From positions 3,968,001-4,032,000 of the forward strand of contig OY970336.1 of NCBI GenBank assembly GCA_963717455.1: a stretch of 64,000 nt of DNA, given 5' to 3'. This stretch comes from Bog-473 sp963717455. GTDB lineage: Bacteria > Actinomycetota > Acidimicrobiia > Acidimicrobiales > RAAP-2. Both the position numbers and the translations under genes were made by a program. Shown piece by piece: positions 16,692 through 25,809 of the stretch. The notes beneath the pieces are model-generated. The model made no database searches, was not told where the DNA came from, and worked only from the letters and a program-made list of their open reading frames with translations. Position 1 is the first letter of the stretch; each line of letters opens with the position of its first letter.

Positions 16692-17584
16692 CGATCACCT
16701 CGAGCACCGCGTGGGAGGCGATCGGCACCCACCGCGAGCTGTGCGGCGAGCTCGTCTTCACCATCGACGCGCCGTCCATCGGGCCCGAGCGCCACGCGCC
16801 GTTGCTCGTGCTGCACGGCTTCCCGACGTCGTCGTTGGACTTCGCCGCCGTGCTCGACGGCCTGCGCGGCGGGCGGCGCGTCCTGCTGCTCGACATGCTC
16901 GGCTACGGCCTCTCGGCCAAGCCGGACCGCGCCTACTCCATGGCCCTGCAGGCCGACATCGCAGCCGCGTTCGTGGCCGAGCTCGGCCTCGACCGCCTGG
17001 CCCTGCTCACCCACGACATGGGCGACACGGTCGGCGGCGAGCTGCTGGCCCGGCGCGCCGAGGGGGCCTGGCCCGTCGAGATCACCCGCCGCGTGGTGAG
17101 CAACGGGAGCATCTACATCGAGCAGGCCCAGCTCACCGGCGGCCAGCAGCTGCTCCTCGGGCTGCCCGACGCCAAGCTGCCGCCCGAGGTGCCGATCGAC
17201 GCCGCCTCCATCACCCAGAGCCTGCGCGACACGTTCAGCCCGCGCACGGCCCGGGTGCCCGAGGGCTGGCCCGAGGACCCGGTGCCGGCCGCGGCGGCCC
17301 AGGTGATGCACGGCGACGGGCGCCTCGTGCTGCCGCGCCTGATCCGCTACATCGAGGAGCGGCGAGCGAACGAGCGTCGGTTCACCGGCGCCATCGAGGC
17401 CGATCCGTCCCCGCTGCACATCGTGTGGGGGCTCGACGACCCGATCGCCGTCCCCTCCATGGTCGACACGCTGCTGGAGGCCCGCCCCGACGCGACGGCC
17501 ACCCGCCTGGACGGGGTGGGCCACTACCCCATGGTCGAGGCGCCGCAGCGCTTCCTCGGCGCGGCGCTGGCCGGGCTGGTCTGA
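16688..17584 (+). CDS. Alpha/beta hydrolase, haloalkane-dehalogenase/epoxide-hydrolase type
   Basis: 298 aa from GTG 16688. The oxyanion-hole motif HGFP is at 43-46. The nucleophile elbow is LLTHDMGD with Asp110, not Ser, as in haloalkane dehalogenases and epoxide hydrolases, where Asp forms an ester intermediate. The acid and base appear as GLDDPI and GVGHYPMVE near the C-terminus. The exact reaction cannot be told. Coupling to the F420/LLM gene suggests a two-step oxidation/hydrolysis. Confidence 0.85.
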   Translation: MTITSSTAWEAIGTHRELCGELVFTIDAPSIGPERHAPLLVLHGFPTSSLDFAAVLDGLRGGRRVLLLDMLGYGLSAKPDRAYSMALQADIAAAFVAELGLDRLALLTHDMGDTVGGELLARRAEGAWPVEITRRVVSNGSIYIEQAQLTGGQQLLLGLPDAKLPPEVPIDAASITQSLRDTFSPRTARVPEGWPEDPVPAAAAQVMHGDGRLVLPRLIRYIEERRANERRFTGAIEADPSPLHIVWGLDDPIAVPSMVDTLLEARPDATATRLDGVGHYPMVEAPQRFLGAALAGLV

Positions 17585-17623
17585 GTCCGCAGACTCCCGG
17601 GAGCCCTGGCTTAACCTGACGCC

Positions 17624-18430
17624 GTGCGGAGACGCCGGCGACCCCCGAATCGCTACGAGCTCCTCACCTGTGCCTGGTCCGGCCACGTCCTGGTCGGGAC
17701 GGAGGCGGCGCTGATCACGCCCGACGATGCGCTGCTCGTGCGCGACGAGGGCGCGGTGCGTTGGCACCGGTGCCTGCGCTGCGACGACTGGGTCCAGCGG
17801 CCGAAGCCGGAGCGGCCGAGTCGCGAGCACGTCGAGAGCCGGGACGAGATTGCGCTGCCCGTGCGCGGTGCGGCGCTGCGCGACCGCTACGTGCTGCGCC
17901 TGATCGCTCTCGACCGGGCGATCCATGTCGTGGTGCTGACCAGTCTGGCCATCGTGCTGTTCACCTTCGCCGCGCACGATCAGGCACTGCACCGCGACTA
18001 CGAGAACATCATGGACGCGCTGGCAGGCGGCGCGCCCGGCGCATCCCAGGTGCGCGGGGTCCTCGGCTACCTGGGCCGCGCCTTCAAGTACAGCCCGGCA
18101 CACCTGCGGATCCTCGGGGGCGTACTCCTCGCCTACGCGGCGCTCGAGGCCACCGAGATGGTCGGCCTCTGGCTGAACAAGCGATGGGCCGAATACCTGA
18201 CCTTCATCGCCACCACCGTCCTCGTGCCCTACGAGGTCTACGAGCTCACGCTCAGCGTGAGCGTGTTCAAGCTCGTCACGCTGGCGATCAACCTCGCCGT
18301 CGTGATCTATCTCCTCTTCGCCAAGCGGCTCTTCGGTCTGCGGGGCGGTCATCGGGCCGAGGAGGCGCGTCGCGAGCTCTCGAGCGGCTGGGCCGCCATC
18401 GAGCGGGCGACGCCCGCCCCGGTCGCCTGA
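17624..18430 (+). CDS. DUF2127-type membrane protein
   Basis: 268 aa from GTG 17624. A basic N-terminus carries one CxxC pair in WHRCLRCDDW, then a hydrophobic segment HVVVLTSLAIVLFTFAAHD, and three further helices, including LRILGGVLLAYAALEATEMVGLWL, AEYLTFIATTVLVPYEVYEL and VTLAINLAVVIYLLF. The ALEATEMVGLWL and VPYEVYEL motifs are those of the DUF2127 family; function unknown. The stop codon forms one arm of a perfect 7-bp inverted repeat (18424-18430 with 18434-18440) shared with the convergent sulfatase stop, a possible bidirectional terminator. Confidence 0.8.
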   Translation: MRRRRRPPNRYELLTCAWSGHVLVGTEAALITPDDALLVRDEGAVRWHRCLRCDDWVQRPKPERPSREHVESRDEIALPVRGAALRDRYVLRLIALDRAIHVVVLTSLAIVLFTFAAHDQALHRDYENIMDALAGGAPGASQVRGVLGYLGRAFKYSPAHLRILGGVLLAYAALEATEMVGLWLNKRWAEYLTFIATTVLVPYEVYELTLSVSVFKLVTLAINLAVVIYLLFAKRLFGLRGGHRAEEARRELSSGWAAIERATPAPVA

Positions 18431-18433
18431 CGG

Positions 18434-20080
18434 TCAGGCGGGCGCCACCACCTTGAGGTGGCGTTCCTCCTTCGGCAGGCTGGCGTAGAGGTCGGCCACC
18501 AGGTCCTCGCGCAGGGCGCGCCGCGCCGGGTCGTCCCAGAGGTTCTCGAACTGGTGGGGATCGTCGTCGACGTTGTAGAGCTCGCCGGTGGCGATGCCCA
18601 CCCCGCCCGGACCGGTGCACGTCTGCTCGTAGACGACCGCGCAGGGATCGAGGACGCCGTCCCCCCAGGTCTCCTCGAGGCCGTTGGGCTGCCCCGCGGT
18701 GGACGGCTCGTACACGGTGCACAGCCACCCGTCGCGGTAGACGGAGCGCAGGTGCATGCCGTAGCCGGGGAACTGGCTGTCCCACTCGCACAGCGCGCGC
18801 TCGCGCCCGGGCTCGCCGTCGGCCTGCGGGAGGGCCCGGCCCTGCATCCAGGGCGCGGGGTCCACGCCGGCGATGGCGCAGAAGGTGGGTGCCAGGTCCA
18901 CCTGGCCCACCGGGTCGGACACCGTCGCCGGTGCGATGCCTGCGGACGGGGCCGGGCGCCACACGAAGGGCAGGCGCATCAGGGCGTCGGTGTGGTACGG
19001 GCCCTTGTAGAGGAGCCCGAAGTCCCCCTGCATCTCTCCATGGTCGGTGGTGAAGATGATGTCGGTGTCGGCGAGCCATCCTCGTTGCCCGATCGCCTCG
19101 AGCACCCGCCCGCACGCCTCGTCGATGAGCTCGTTCATGACGTGCACCTTGGCGTTGACCTCGCGGATCTGGTCGTTCGTCAGCCGTGAGGGGACGAAGG
19201 CCGCCGGCCCGCCCTCCATGTTGGAGAAGCTGCCGTCCCAGTAGGCGAGCCAGTGCGCCGGCTTGCGCGCCAGCACCTTGCGGACCGCCTCGTCGGAGCC
19301 GGGATGGCCGGGCGGCAGCGCGAGGTCCTGCCAGGGCACCCGGTACAGCTCGGAGGCCGGGGGGTCCCAGGGGTGGTGCGGGTCGGGGAACGACATCCAG
19401 CAGAACCAGGGCTCGTCGTCAGCCAGCGACGACAGCCAGTCGACGGTGAGATCGGCCACCCAGTCCGTGTGGTACCACTGGCGCGGGATCGGGTTGTTCT
19501 TCGTCTCCGGGGCTGCGGTGTCGCCGCCCGGCTCGGCCTGGAGCAGGCCGGCGAAGCTGTGCAGGTGCTCGGGGTGGTGCTCCTTGAGCCAGCGGCCGTA
19601 GTGGGCGATCGGGTGGTTCCCCCAGGCGGCCGCGTGCATCGCCTGCTCGGAGCGCTCGAAGCCCCGCCAGGGACCGGTGTCCCACCGGGCGACGCGGGCG
19701 TTCTCCTCGAACTGGTTCTTCGGGTCGAAGCCGGGCTCGAAGTGGGCCTTGCCCAAGAGGGCGGTGCGGTAGCCCGCCGCGTCGTGCAGGTACCGGGCCA
19801 CCGAGGGCGCGTCGACGGGGAGAGGGATGCCGTTGGCCACGACGCCGTGCGTGCGGACGTACTGGCCCGTCAGCATGGTCGAGCGGGCGGGCATGCACAC
19901 CGTGTTCTGGTTGTAGGCCCGCCGGTAGTTGATGCCCTGGGCGGCGAGCCCGTCGACCACCGGCGTGCGGGCGACGGCGCCGCCGTTGCAGCCCAGGCTG
20001 TCGTAGCGCTGCTGGTCGGTGGTGACGAAGAGGATGTTGCGACGGCGCGGCCCGCCGGACGGCGGCTCGGGCTCAGGCAT
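18434..20080 (-). CDS. Arylsulfatase-type sulfatase
   Basis: 548 aa from ATG 20080. Type I sulfatase: metal-binding ILFVTTDQQRYDSLG (Asp22), formylglycine site CMPAR with Cys62 (C-x-P-x-R) followed by STMLTGQ, and the second metal motif IIFTTDHGEMQGDFG. Activity would need the formylglycine-generating enzyme, which is not in the window. No signal peptide, so a cytoplasmic location is likely. Substrate could be choline sulfate, aryl sulfates or a sulfated sugar; unresolved. It overlaps the DUF1330-like gene by 8 bases. Confidence 0.9.
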   Translation of the reverse strand: MPEPEPPSGGPRRRNILFVTTDQQRYDSLGCNGGAVARTPVVDGLAAQGINYRRAYNQNTVCMPARSTMLTGQYVRTHGVVANGIPLPVDAPSVARYLHDAAGYRTALLGKAHFEPGFDPKNQFEENARVARWDTGPWRGFERSEQAMHAAAWGNHPIAHYGRWLKEHHPEHLHSFAGLLQAEPGGDTAAPETKNNPIPRQWYHTDWVADLTVDWLSSLADDEPWFCWMSFPDPHHPWDPPASELYRVPWQDLALPPGHPGSDEAVRKVLARKPAHWLAYWDGSFSNMEGGPAAFVPSRLTNDQIREVNAKVHVMNELIDEACGRVLEAIGQRGWLADTDIIFTTDHGEMQGDFGLLYKGPYHTDALMRLPFVWRPAPSAGIAPATVSDPVGQVDLAPTFCAIAGVDPAPWMQGRALPQADGEPGRERALCEWDSQFPGYGMHLRSVYRDGWLCTVYEPSTAGQPNGLEETWGDGVLDPCAVVYEQTCTGPGGVGIATGELYNVDDDPHQFENLWDDPARRALREDLVADLYASLPKEERHLKVVAPA

Positions 20081-20513
20081 CCGCCGCCCCGTCGCGCGGG
20101 GCCAGGGCCTGGAGCACCGGCTCACAGGCCAGGAGCACCGTGCGGTCGAGACCCCGCTCGCGGTGCGCGTGGGCCGACTCGTAGTTGGGCGAGGTCACCA
20201 TGTCGATGAAGGCGGAGCGGCTGGGGTACGAGACGAGCGCCACGAGGTCCCAGGCGTCGGCGTCGGGGTCCCCGATCAGCACGTGCTCGGGCCGGCCCGT
20301 CCAGATCACGCGTCCGCCCCGGGCCTCGACCATCCGGACCACCTGGTCGCTGTAGTCGCGGTACGCGGCGGCGCCCGTCGGCTCGGCATCGCCCGTCGGC
20401 TCGGCGGCCCCGTCCGGCCGGGCGAAGTGCAGCAGGTTGAGCATCACCACCTCGCCGTCACGGCCGCCGTGGGCGAACTCGGTGAACTGCTCTCTCGTCG
20501 GCGTGATGGCCAT
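20073..20513 (-). CDS. DUF1330/Dabb-like small protein
   Basis: 146 aa from ATG 20513 (MAITPTREQFTEF). Visible features: EVVMLNLLHFARPDG, then YRDYSDQVVRMVEARGGRVIWTGRPEHVLIGD and WDLVALVSYPSRSAFIDMVTSPNY, the pattern of DUF1330 ferredoxin-like alpha/beta-barrel proteins. A short repeat PTGDAEPTGAA is inserted in the middle. Function of the family is not established. It sits between the LON-domain gene and the sulfatase in one minus-strand operon. Confidence 0.8.
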   Translation of the reverse strand: MAITPTREQFTEFAHGGRDGEVVMLNLLHFARPDGAAEPTGDAEPTGAAAYRDYSDQVVRMVEARGGRVIWTGRPEHVLIGDPDADAWDLVALVSYPSRSAFIDMVTSPNYESAHAHRERGLDRTVLLACEPVLQALAPRDGAADA

Positions 20514-20551
20514 GTCGCTCCTCCCCCGTCCCTGCCCGGGGTTCCTCGCGC

Positions 20552-21184
20552 TCACTCCGAGGTGAGCATCCGGTGCAGGTCGAGCTCGAGATCCTCCATC
20601 AGCTCCACCAGGAGGCGCAACCGCTCCTCCGCGCCGTCGGCCGCCAGCAGGCGCTGCGCGTCGTACGCGTTGACCGGTGCCGCCGCGCCGAGCAGCCACG
20701 ACGCGACCTCGGCGTCGCCGTTCCCGTCGAGCGCGAGGCCGGGCGGCAGCGCCGGCATGCCACCGTGCTCCGCCAGCAGCGCGCGGGCCCGGCGCACGCG
20801 TCGGACGGCCTGGCCCAGGACCGGGCCGGGGTCCTCCAGCCCCGGCACGGGCAGGGGCTCCATCACGAGCGCGACGGGGTAGGGGTCGTCGGGCAGCCAC
20901 TGCTCGACCTCGATCAGCGCCTCCCCGCGGACCTCGAGGAGCCAGCGGCCGTCGGGCAGCTCGATCTCCTTCGTGATCTCGCAGCGCGTGCCGAGGGCCG
21001 AGCGCTCGTCCCCACCCCCCACCTCGGAGCCCCGCTCGATCAGGACGATGCCGAACCGGCGGTCTCCCGCCAGGCAGTCCCGCATGAGCGTCCGGTAGCG
21101 CGGCTCGAACACGTGGAGCTGCATGAAGGCGTGCGGGAAGAGGACGGCCGAGAGCGGGAACATGGGGAGGCGCGTCCCGGGCAT
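20552..21184 (-). CDS. LON substrate-binding-domain protein
   Basis: 210 aa from ATG 21184 (MPGTRLPMFPLSAVLFPHAF). The sequence MFPLSAVLFPHAFMQLHVFEPRYRTLMRDCL followed by FGIVLIERGSEVGG is the N-terminal substrate-recognition domain of Lon proteases. There is no AAA or protease domain, as in the widespread stand-alone LON-domain (PUA-like) proteins. Possible role in proteostasis or peptide binding; not known. First gene of the DUF1330-sulfatase operon. Confidence 0.85.
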   Translation of the reverse strand: MPGTRLPMFPLSAVLFPHAFMQLHVFEPRYRTLMRDCLAGDRRFGIVLIERGSEVGGGDERSALGTRCEITKEIELPDGRWLLEVRGEALIEVEQWLPDDPYPVALVMEPLPVPGLEDPGPVLGQAVRRVRRARALLAEHGGMPALPPGLALDGNGDAEVASWLLGAAAPVNAYDAQRLLAADGAEERLRLLVELMEDLELDLHRMLTSE

Positions 21185-21249
21185 GGCCCCACCATGGCAT
21201 GACATGCCGGTGCGCGCACCCCGGGGTGGCGTGAGAGCCGTACCGCGAG

Positions 21250-21275
21250 AAGGACCGGCCTCACGGCCGGTCCTT
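21250..21275. terminator. Perfect 11-bp hairpin in gene-poor region
   Basis: Left arm 21250-21260 and right arm 21265-21275 are exact reverse complements with a 4-base loop (tcac). No T-run follows. It lies upstream of the LON-domain gene, where no gene ends, so it may be a terminator left from a lost gene, or a structured leader. Confidence 0.45.
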
Positions 21276-21724
21276 GACTCGTGTGTGTCATCTGTACGCA
21301 GCCTCTTGGCTCCAGCCTGCGGCGGACTTGGTGCGGGGGCCGCCTTGTCGGCCGGCCGGCACACGCACCGGCACGAGCACGGCCTCATTCACACGCCGGA
21401 CTTCACACCAAGTGGGCTGCTCTGGGGCGTCACCGAAGCCGACATCGGTGACGCAGTCTCAACCCGGCGGATCGCCCTCCTCGGTCGAGCGTGTCGATGG
21501 CATCGGCAGCTCCTTTCACTCGGGGCAACGGCGGGTGCTCCGTATGCCACTCGTTTGGCTCCAGTATCTGCCTCGCTCCGGGCCGTGTGAACCCCACACG
21601 AACTGGATCTTCGCGAAGGCCCTGGTGGAGCCGCCCGTCGTCACGCGAACTTCATGGTCATCGTGACGAACGGCCGCGTGGCGCGCCCATGGTGGCCCTG
21701 CCGCGTGTCCCCTACGCTCTGCCC
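21276..21724. other. Intergenic stretch without a convincing gene
   Basis: About 450 bases between divergent genes. Open frames exist on both strands but none has a recognisable domain, a good start or family-like composition. Base composition is visibly less GC-skewed than in neighbouring genes. Together with the orphan hairpin at 21250 this could be the eroded remains of a gene, but I cannot name it. Confidence 0.4.
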
Positions 21725-22552
21725 ATGGCACTCCCCACCCCCAAGGAGAACACCACGGCGCTCGTCACCGGCGCGTCATCGGGCATCGGCGCCGAGGTCG
21801 CCCGCGAGCTGGCCCGGCGCGGCCACGGCGTCACGCTCGTGGCCCGGCGCGAAGACCGGCTCAAGGCGCTGGCCGACGAGCTCGCCCAGGCGCACGGCAT
21901 CCGTGCCGAGGTGATCGCGGCCGACCTCACCGACGCGGCCTCGCGCGGCGACCTCCCAGCAGAGTTGGAACGGCGCGGCCTCACACCCGACATCCTCGTC
22001 AACAACGCCGGCTTCACGTCGATGGGCCCGGTGCAGCGGGCCGACCGCGCCACGGAGCTCGCCATGGTGCGCACGAACGTGGAGGCGGTGGTCGACCTCT
22101 GCACCCTCTTCGTGGCCGGCATGGTCACCCGCCACCGCGGCGCAGTCCTCAACACCGCGTCCACCGCGGCCTTCCAGCCGCTGCCCGGGCAGGCGTGCTA
22201 CGGGGCGTCGAAGGCCTTCGTCCTCTCCTACAGCCGCGCGCTCGGCGCCGAGCTCAAGGGGACGGGCGTGACCGTCACCGCGCTGTGCCCCGGGCCGGTC
22301 GAGACCGGGTTCGCCGAGGCGGCGGGCGTCACCGACGAGGAGGCGGCCGAGGCGCTGCCGAAGTTCATGTGGGTGCCGCCGGCCGACGTGGCGAAGGCGG
22401 CGGTCGAGGGGCTCCATGCGGGGCGGCCGGTCGTGATCCCGGGGGCGGCGAACCGGGCCGCGGCAGCGCTGGCCCACCTGGCGCCCAAGTCACTGATCCT
22501 GCCGCTGATGGTGTCGCGGCACCCCGCGCTCAAGCAGAGCCCGACCTCGTGA
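21725..22552 (+). CDS. Short-chain dehydrogenase/reductase
   Basis: 275 aa from ATG 21725 (MALPTPKENTTALVTGASSG). The NADP-type glycine motif TGASSGIG is at residues 15-22, VNNAG near 92-96, and the catalytic Tyr159/Lys163 in YGASK. It ends with a hydrophobic C-terminal segment (AAAALAHLAPKSLILPLMV), a feature of the DltE-like/ketoreductase subgroup. Its stop overlaps the P450 start by one base, implying co-translation and a shared pathway. Confidence 0.9.
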   Translation: MALPTPKENTTALVTGASSGIGAEVARELARRGHGVTLVARREDRLKALADELAQAHGIRAEVIAADLTDAASRGDLPAELERRGLTPDILVNNAGFTSMGPVQRADRATELAMVRTNVEAVVDLCTLFVAGMVTRHRGAVLNTASTAAFQPLPGQACYGASKAFVLSYSRALGAELKGTGVTVTALCPGPVETGFAEAAGVTDEEAAEALPKFMWVPPADVAKAAVEGLHAGRPVVIPGAANRAAAALAHLAPKSLILPLMVSRHPALKQSPTS

Positions 22553-23766
22553 TGGCACAGCTGGTCTCGGAGCTCGAGCTCCCCTCCCTCGACGTGGTCG
22601 GGCTCCAGCGCCAGGAGGCGATAGAGGCGATCGAGGCGGCCCGGGCCGTGCACTGGCTCGCCCGCAACGAGCTGGGCTACACGGTCACGCGGCTGGCGGA
22701 CGTCACCGCCGTCCTGCGCGACCAGCGCTTCCACTCCGGGCTGTCCGTCATCGAGCAGTCACCCGAACTCCAGGGCACCTCCCCAGTCGGCGAGCGTCGC
22801 GAGTCCATCCTCACGATGGAGGGCGCGGGTCACGCGCGCCTGCGCCGCCTCGTCGCCCCGGCTTTCACGCCCGCCTCGGCGAACCGGCTCCGCCCCACCA
22901 TGCAGGCGGTGGTCGGCGAGCTCGTCGACCGTGTCGTCGAGCGCGGGGAGTGCGAGCTGGTGGCCGACGTGTGCGAGCCCTACCCGATCCCCATCATCTG
23001 CGAGCTGCTCGGCGCGCCACCCGAGGACTGGAAGCTGTTCTCGGGCTGGGCGACGGACATCTTCCGGATCTTCAACAACAACCTGGCCGAGGACCTGCCA
23101 CTCATCGAGCGGGCCGACCAGGAGCTCACGGCCTACATGAACGACATGATCGCGGAGCGCCGCGCCGACCCGCGCGACGACCTGCTGAGCGACCTCATCG
23201 CGGTCGAGGAGGCCGGCGACCGGCTGTCGACCGACGAGATGGCGATGCTGGCCCAGGCGGTGCTCATGGCCGGCACCGACACCACCCGGAACCAGCTGGC
23301 GTGCTCCGTGGCGCTCTTCACCGAGCACCCCGACCAGTGGGAGCTGCTGGCCGGGCGGCCCGAGCTGGCGCCCCGGGCCGTCGAGGAGTCGATGCGGTAC
23401 CTCGGCGCGGTCCGTGGCACGGCGCGCTTCGCCTCCGAGGACATCGTCTACCGCGACGTCCTGTTCCCCCAGGGGACGCTCGTCGTCACCTCGCTGGCCG
23501 GGGCCAACCGGGACCCCGAGGCCTTCGAGGAGCCCGATGTCTTCGACATCACGCGGGAGCGGGGCTCGGCGCAGATGACCTTCGGCGCCGGCATCCATTT
23601 CTGCATGGGCGCGGCGCTCGCCCGGGCCGAGCTGCAAGAGGCCCTCCCGCTGCTGGCCCGGCGCATGCCCGACCTCGCCCGCAACGGCGAGATCGAGTGG
23701 AAGCCGTCGTCGTTCGGCATCTGGGGGCCCGCCCGGCTCCCGCTGCGCTTCACACCTCCGGCCTGA
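22552..23766 (+). CDS. Cytochrome P450
   Basis: 404 aa from ATG 22552. The oxygen-activation motif in the I helix is AGTDTT at residues 240-245. The ExxR helix is EESMRY. The haem-binding loop FGAGIHFCMG places the axial thiolate at Cys351. Length and motif spacing are those of soluble bacterial class I P450s, which need a ferredoxin and reductase not found nearby. Substrate unknown; pairing with an SDR suggests hydroxylation followed by alcohol oxidation. Confidence 0.95.
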   Translation: MAQLVSELELPSLDVVGLQRQEAIEAIEAARAVHWLARNELGYTVTRLADVTAVLRDQRFHSGLSVIEQSPELQGTSPVGERRESILTMEGAGHARLRRLVAPAFTPASANRLRPTMQAVVGELVDRVVERGECELVADVCEPYPIPIICELLGAPPEDWKLFSGWATDIFRIFNNNLAEDLPLIERADQELTAYMNDMIAERRADPRDDLLSDLIAVEEAGDRLSTDEMAMLAQAVLMAGTDTTRNQLACSVALFTEHPDQWELLAGRPELAPRAVEESMRYLGAVRGTARFASEDIVYRDVLFPQGTLVVTSLAGANRDPEAFEEPDVFDITRERGSAQMTFGAGIHFCMGAALARAELQEALPLLARRMPDLARNGEIEWKPSSFGIWGPARLPLRFTPPA

Positions 23767-23778
23767 TCGTCTCCCCGC

Positions 23779-25809
23779 TCAGCCCCGCACGCCCGCACCG
23801 GCCCGCGCCTTGACGCGGGTGCGCCTGGCCTCGTCCTCCATGGCGCGCTGCACCGCCGCGGGCGGCTCGCGGCCCCCGTACGCGCTCGCCTCCACCGAGG
23901 TGGCCAACCGGGCCCAGGTCGACGACCCCGCCAGCTCGTCGAGGGTCGTGGCGTACTCGGCCAGGGTCTCGCTGGGTCGGCGCGGCCGCCCGGCCCGCCG
24001 GCCCGCCCGCTCGGCGCTGCGCGCCACCCGCGCCGCCCAGGTCGGCGGTCGCGCCCGGCGCCGGCGCACGAGCACCACCACCACACCGGCGCCGGCGAGG
24101 ACCGAGCCGACCGGCACCCATGGGACTCGCCGCAGTGCCGCCGCGACGTCCTTCAACGCGGTCGCGCCGGGGCTGGGGTTGGCCGCCGGCACCACCGCCG
24201 TCGGATCGAAGCTCTGCCAGCCGTACCCGGGGAACCACACCTGCACCCACGCGTGGGCGTCGTTGGCGTGGACCTGCCAGAGGTCGGTGATCGGGTCGTA
24301 GCCCCCGGGCACGTAGCCGACCGCTTCGCGCGCCGGGATCCCGAGCGATCGCAACATGACGGCGAGCGACGTCGAGATCTGCTCGCAGAACCCGACCCGG
24401 TTGCCGAAGAGGAATTCGTCGACCGTGTCGGCACCGGCCGGCAGGGGCGGGATGTCGAGGGAGTAGCGGGTGTGCGTGCCTATCCAGGAGATGAGCGATT
24501 GCACCTTGTCGTATGTCGTGGTGTCGCGGGCGGTGACCGACTGTGCCAAGGCCAGGACCCGCGGGTAGGGGTGCGGCAGTTGGCTGTACTCCTGCTGCAG
24601 GGCTGGGGGCGTCTGCGTGCCGGCGTCGGTGCGCAGCTCGGCCGCCGTCGGGGCGCTGACCTGTGACTCGACCGTGTAGATGGACCCGCTCCCCAAGCCG
24701 ATCGGCGAGACGACGGTGCCGTCGTGGCCGGTGTAGACGGTCGAGGTCGGGAACCACACTTGGTTGGCGCTCTCGGCATGGAAGACGAGGTCGGCAGTCG
24801 AGCTCGCGATGTAGAACGTCTGCAGGTCGGGCTGGCCGAGCGGGACGGCACCCACCGGGAGCGGGAGGACGAAGGGCGAACCCCCCCGCAGCGGTCTCGT
24901 GGCCGGCTGCGACTGGGTCCAGCTCTGGCCGTGCCACGTGTCGAACGTCTCGCCCACCCAGTAGGACGGGCGCTGGGCCCGGACCTGCAGCACGAGCGTG
25001 TTGCCCAGGTTCCCCCGCAGCGCCGTGTTCAGGCTCGCCGCGAAACCGAGATAGCCCCCGACCCTGGTCCGGCTGCTGGTGCTGCCCGCCCGGGACAACT
25101 GCGCCGGCGTCCCCGAGTCCCCCGCCAGCGCGCCGGGGACACCCACCGATCCTCCGGCTCCCGCCCGGGTGAGGAAGGCGACCCGGTACGCGACGACCGG
25201 GGCGGGCAACACGAGGAAGATCGCGGCCGCCGCGGTCGCGAGCGCCGCCACGGCGGCCACCAGCCCCGTGGCCGAGATCCGGCCACCGCCACTCGCCGAC
25301 GTCCACATCTCCGTCAGGGCCCAGAGCCCGAAGCACACCCAGGCCACGACGTAGAGACCGAAGCGAAGGTCGATCGCCTGCGCCGCGCCGACAGCGATCA
25401 GGCCCGCCGACGCACCGAGCGAGAAGAGCAGGTCTCGTCGCGAGGGCACGTGGAAGGAGTGGACGACCAGAACGGAGACCAACAGGAGGGTCAGCGGGTT
25501 CTCGACCGTCGTGAAGTCCACCGCGGGCGAGCTCACCGAGTGGAAGAACCACACGAAGGCGGCGATGGCGCCCACGGCCACCAGCACCTTGACCCAGCCG
25601 GGTGCCCGGGCCCTGGTCGCGTAGGAGAAGGACATGCCGGCCGTGACGAGCACCGAGGCCACGACGGCGGTGGTCGGCGACACCTCGCGCAACGAGGCGC
25701 ACGCGGCAATCGACACCAGCACGGTGCCCAGGCAGGCGGCCCGGAGGCGGATCGAGTGCTCCGGGGGCCCCGGTCTGTTCGCCCGGCGGATGGCCTCGAG
25801 CGCACTCAC
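23779..25809 (-). CDS. Membrane-anchored transglutaminase-like protein (TgpA type)
   Basis: 676 aa from GTG 25809. About six N-terminal helices (residues 20-215), a large extracytoplasmic region, a transglutaminase core with Cys475 (GFCEQ), His519 (NDAHAW) and Asp535 (SFDP), then one more membrane helix (VPVGSVLAGAGVVVVLV) and a basic cytoplasmic tail of about 100 residues. This is the TgpA/DUF3488 architecture. It closes the MoxR-DUF58-transglutaminase operon; each gene overlaps the next by GTGA. The family is thought to modify or cleave peptide bonds in envelope proteins; the target is unknown. Confidence 0.92.
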   Translation of the reverse strand: MSALEAIRRANRPGPPEHSIRLRAACLGTVLVSIAACASLREVSPTTAVVASVLVTAGMSFSYATRARAPGWVKVLVAVGAIAAFVWFFHSVSSPAVDFTTVENPLTLLLVSVLVVHSFHVPSRRDLLFSLGASAGLIAVGAAQAIDLRFGLYVVAWVCFGLWALTEMWTSASGGGRISATGLVAAVAALATAAAAIFLVLPAPVVAYRVAFLTRAGAGGSVGVPGALAGDSGTPAQLSRAGSTSSRTRVGGYLGFAASLNTALRGNLGNTLVLQVRAQRPSYWVGETFDTWHGQSWTQSQPATRPLRGGSPFVLPLPVGAVPLGQPDLQTFYIASSTADLVFHAESANQVWFPTSTVYTGHDGTVVSPIGLGSGSIYTVESQVSAPTAAELRTDAGTQTPPALQQEYSQLPHPYPRVLALAQSVTARDTTTYDKVQSLISWIGTHTRYSLDIPPLPAGADTVDEFLFGNRVGFCEQISTSLAVMLRSLGIPAREAVGYVPGGYDPITDLWQVHANDAHAWVQVWFPGYGWQSFDPTAVVPAANPSPGATALKDVAAALRRVPWVPVGSVLAGAGVVVVLVRRRRARPPTWAARVARSAERAGRRAGRPRRPSETLAEYATTLDELAGSSTWARLATSVEASAYGGREPPAAVQRAMEDEARRTRVKARAGAGVRG

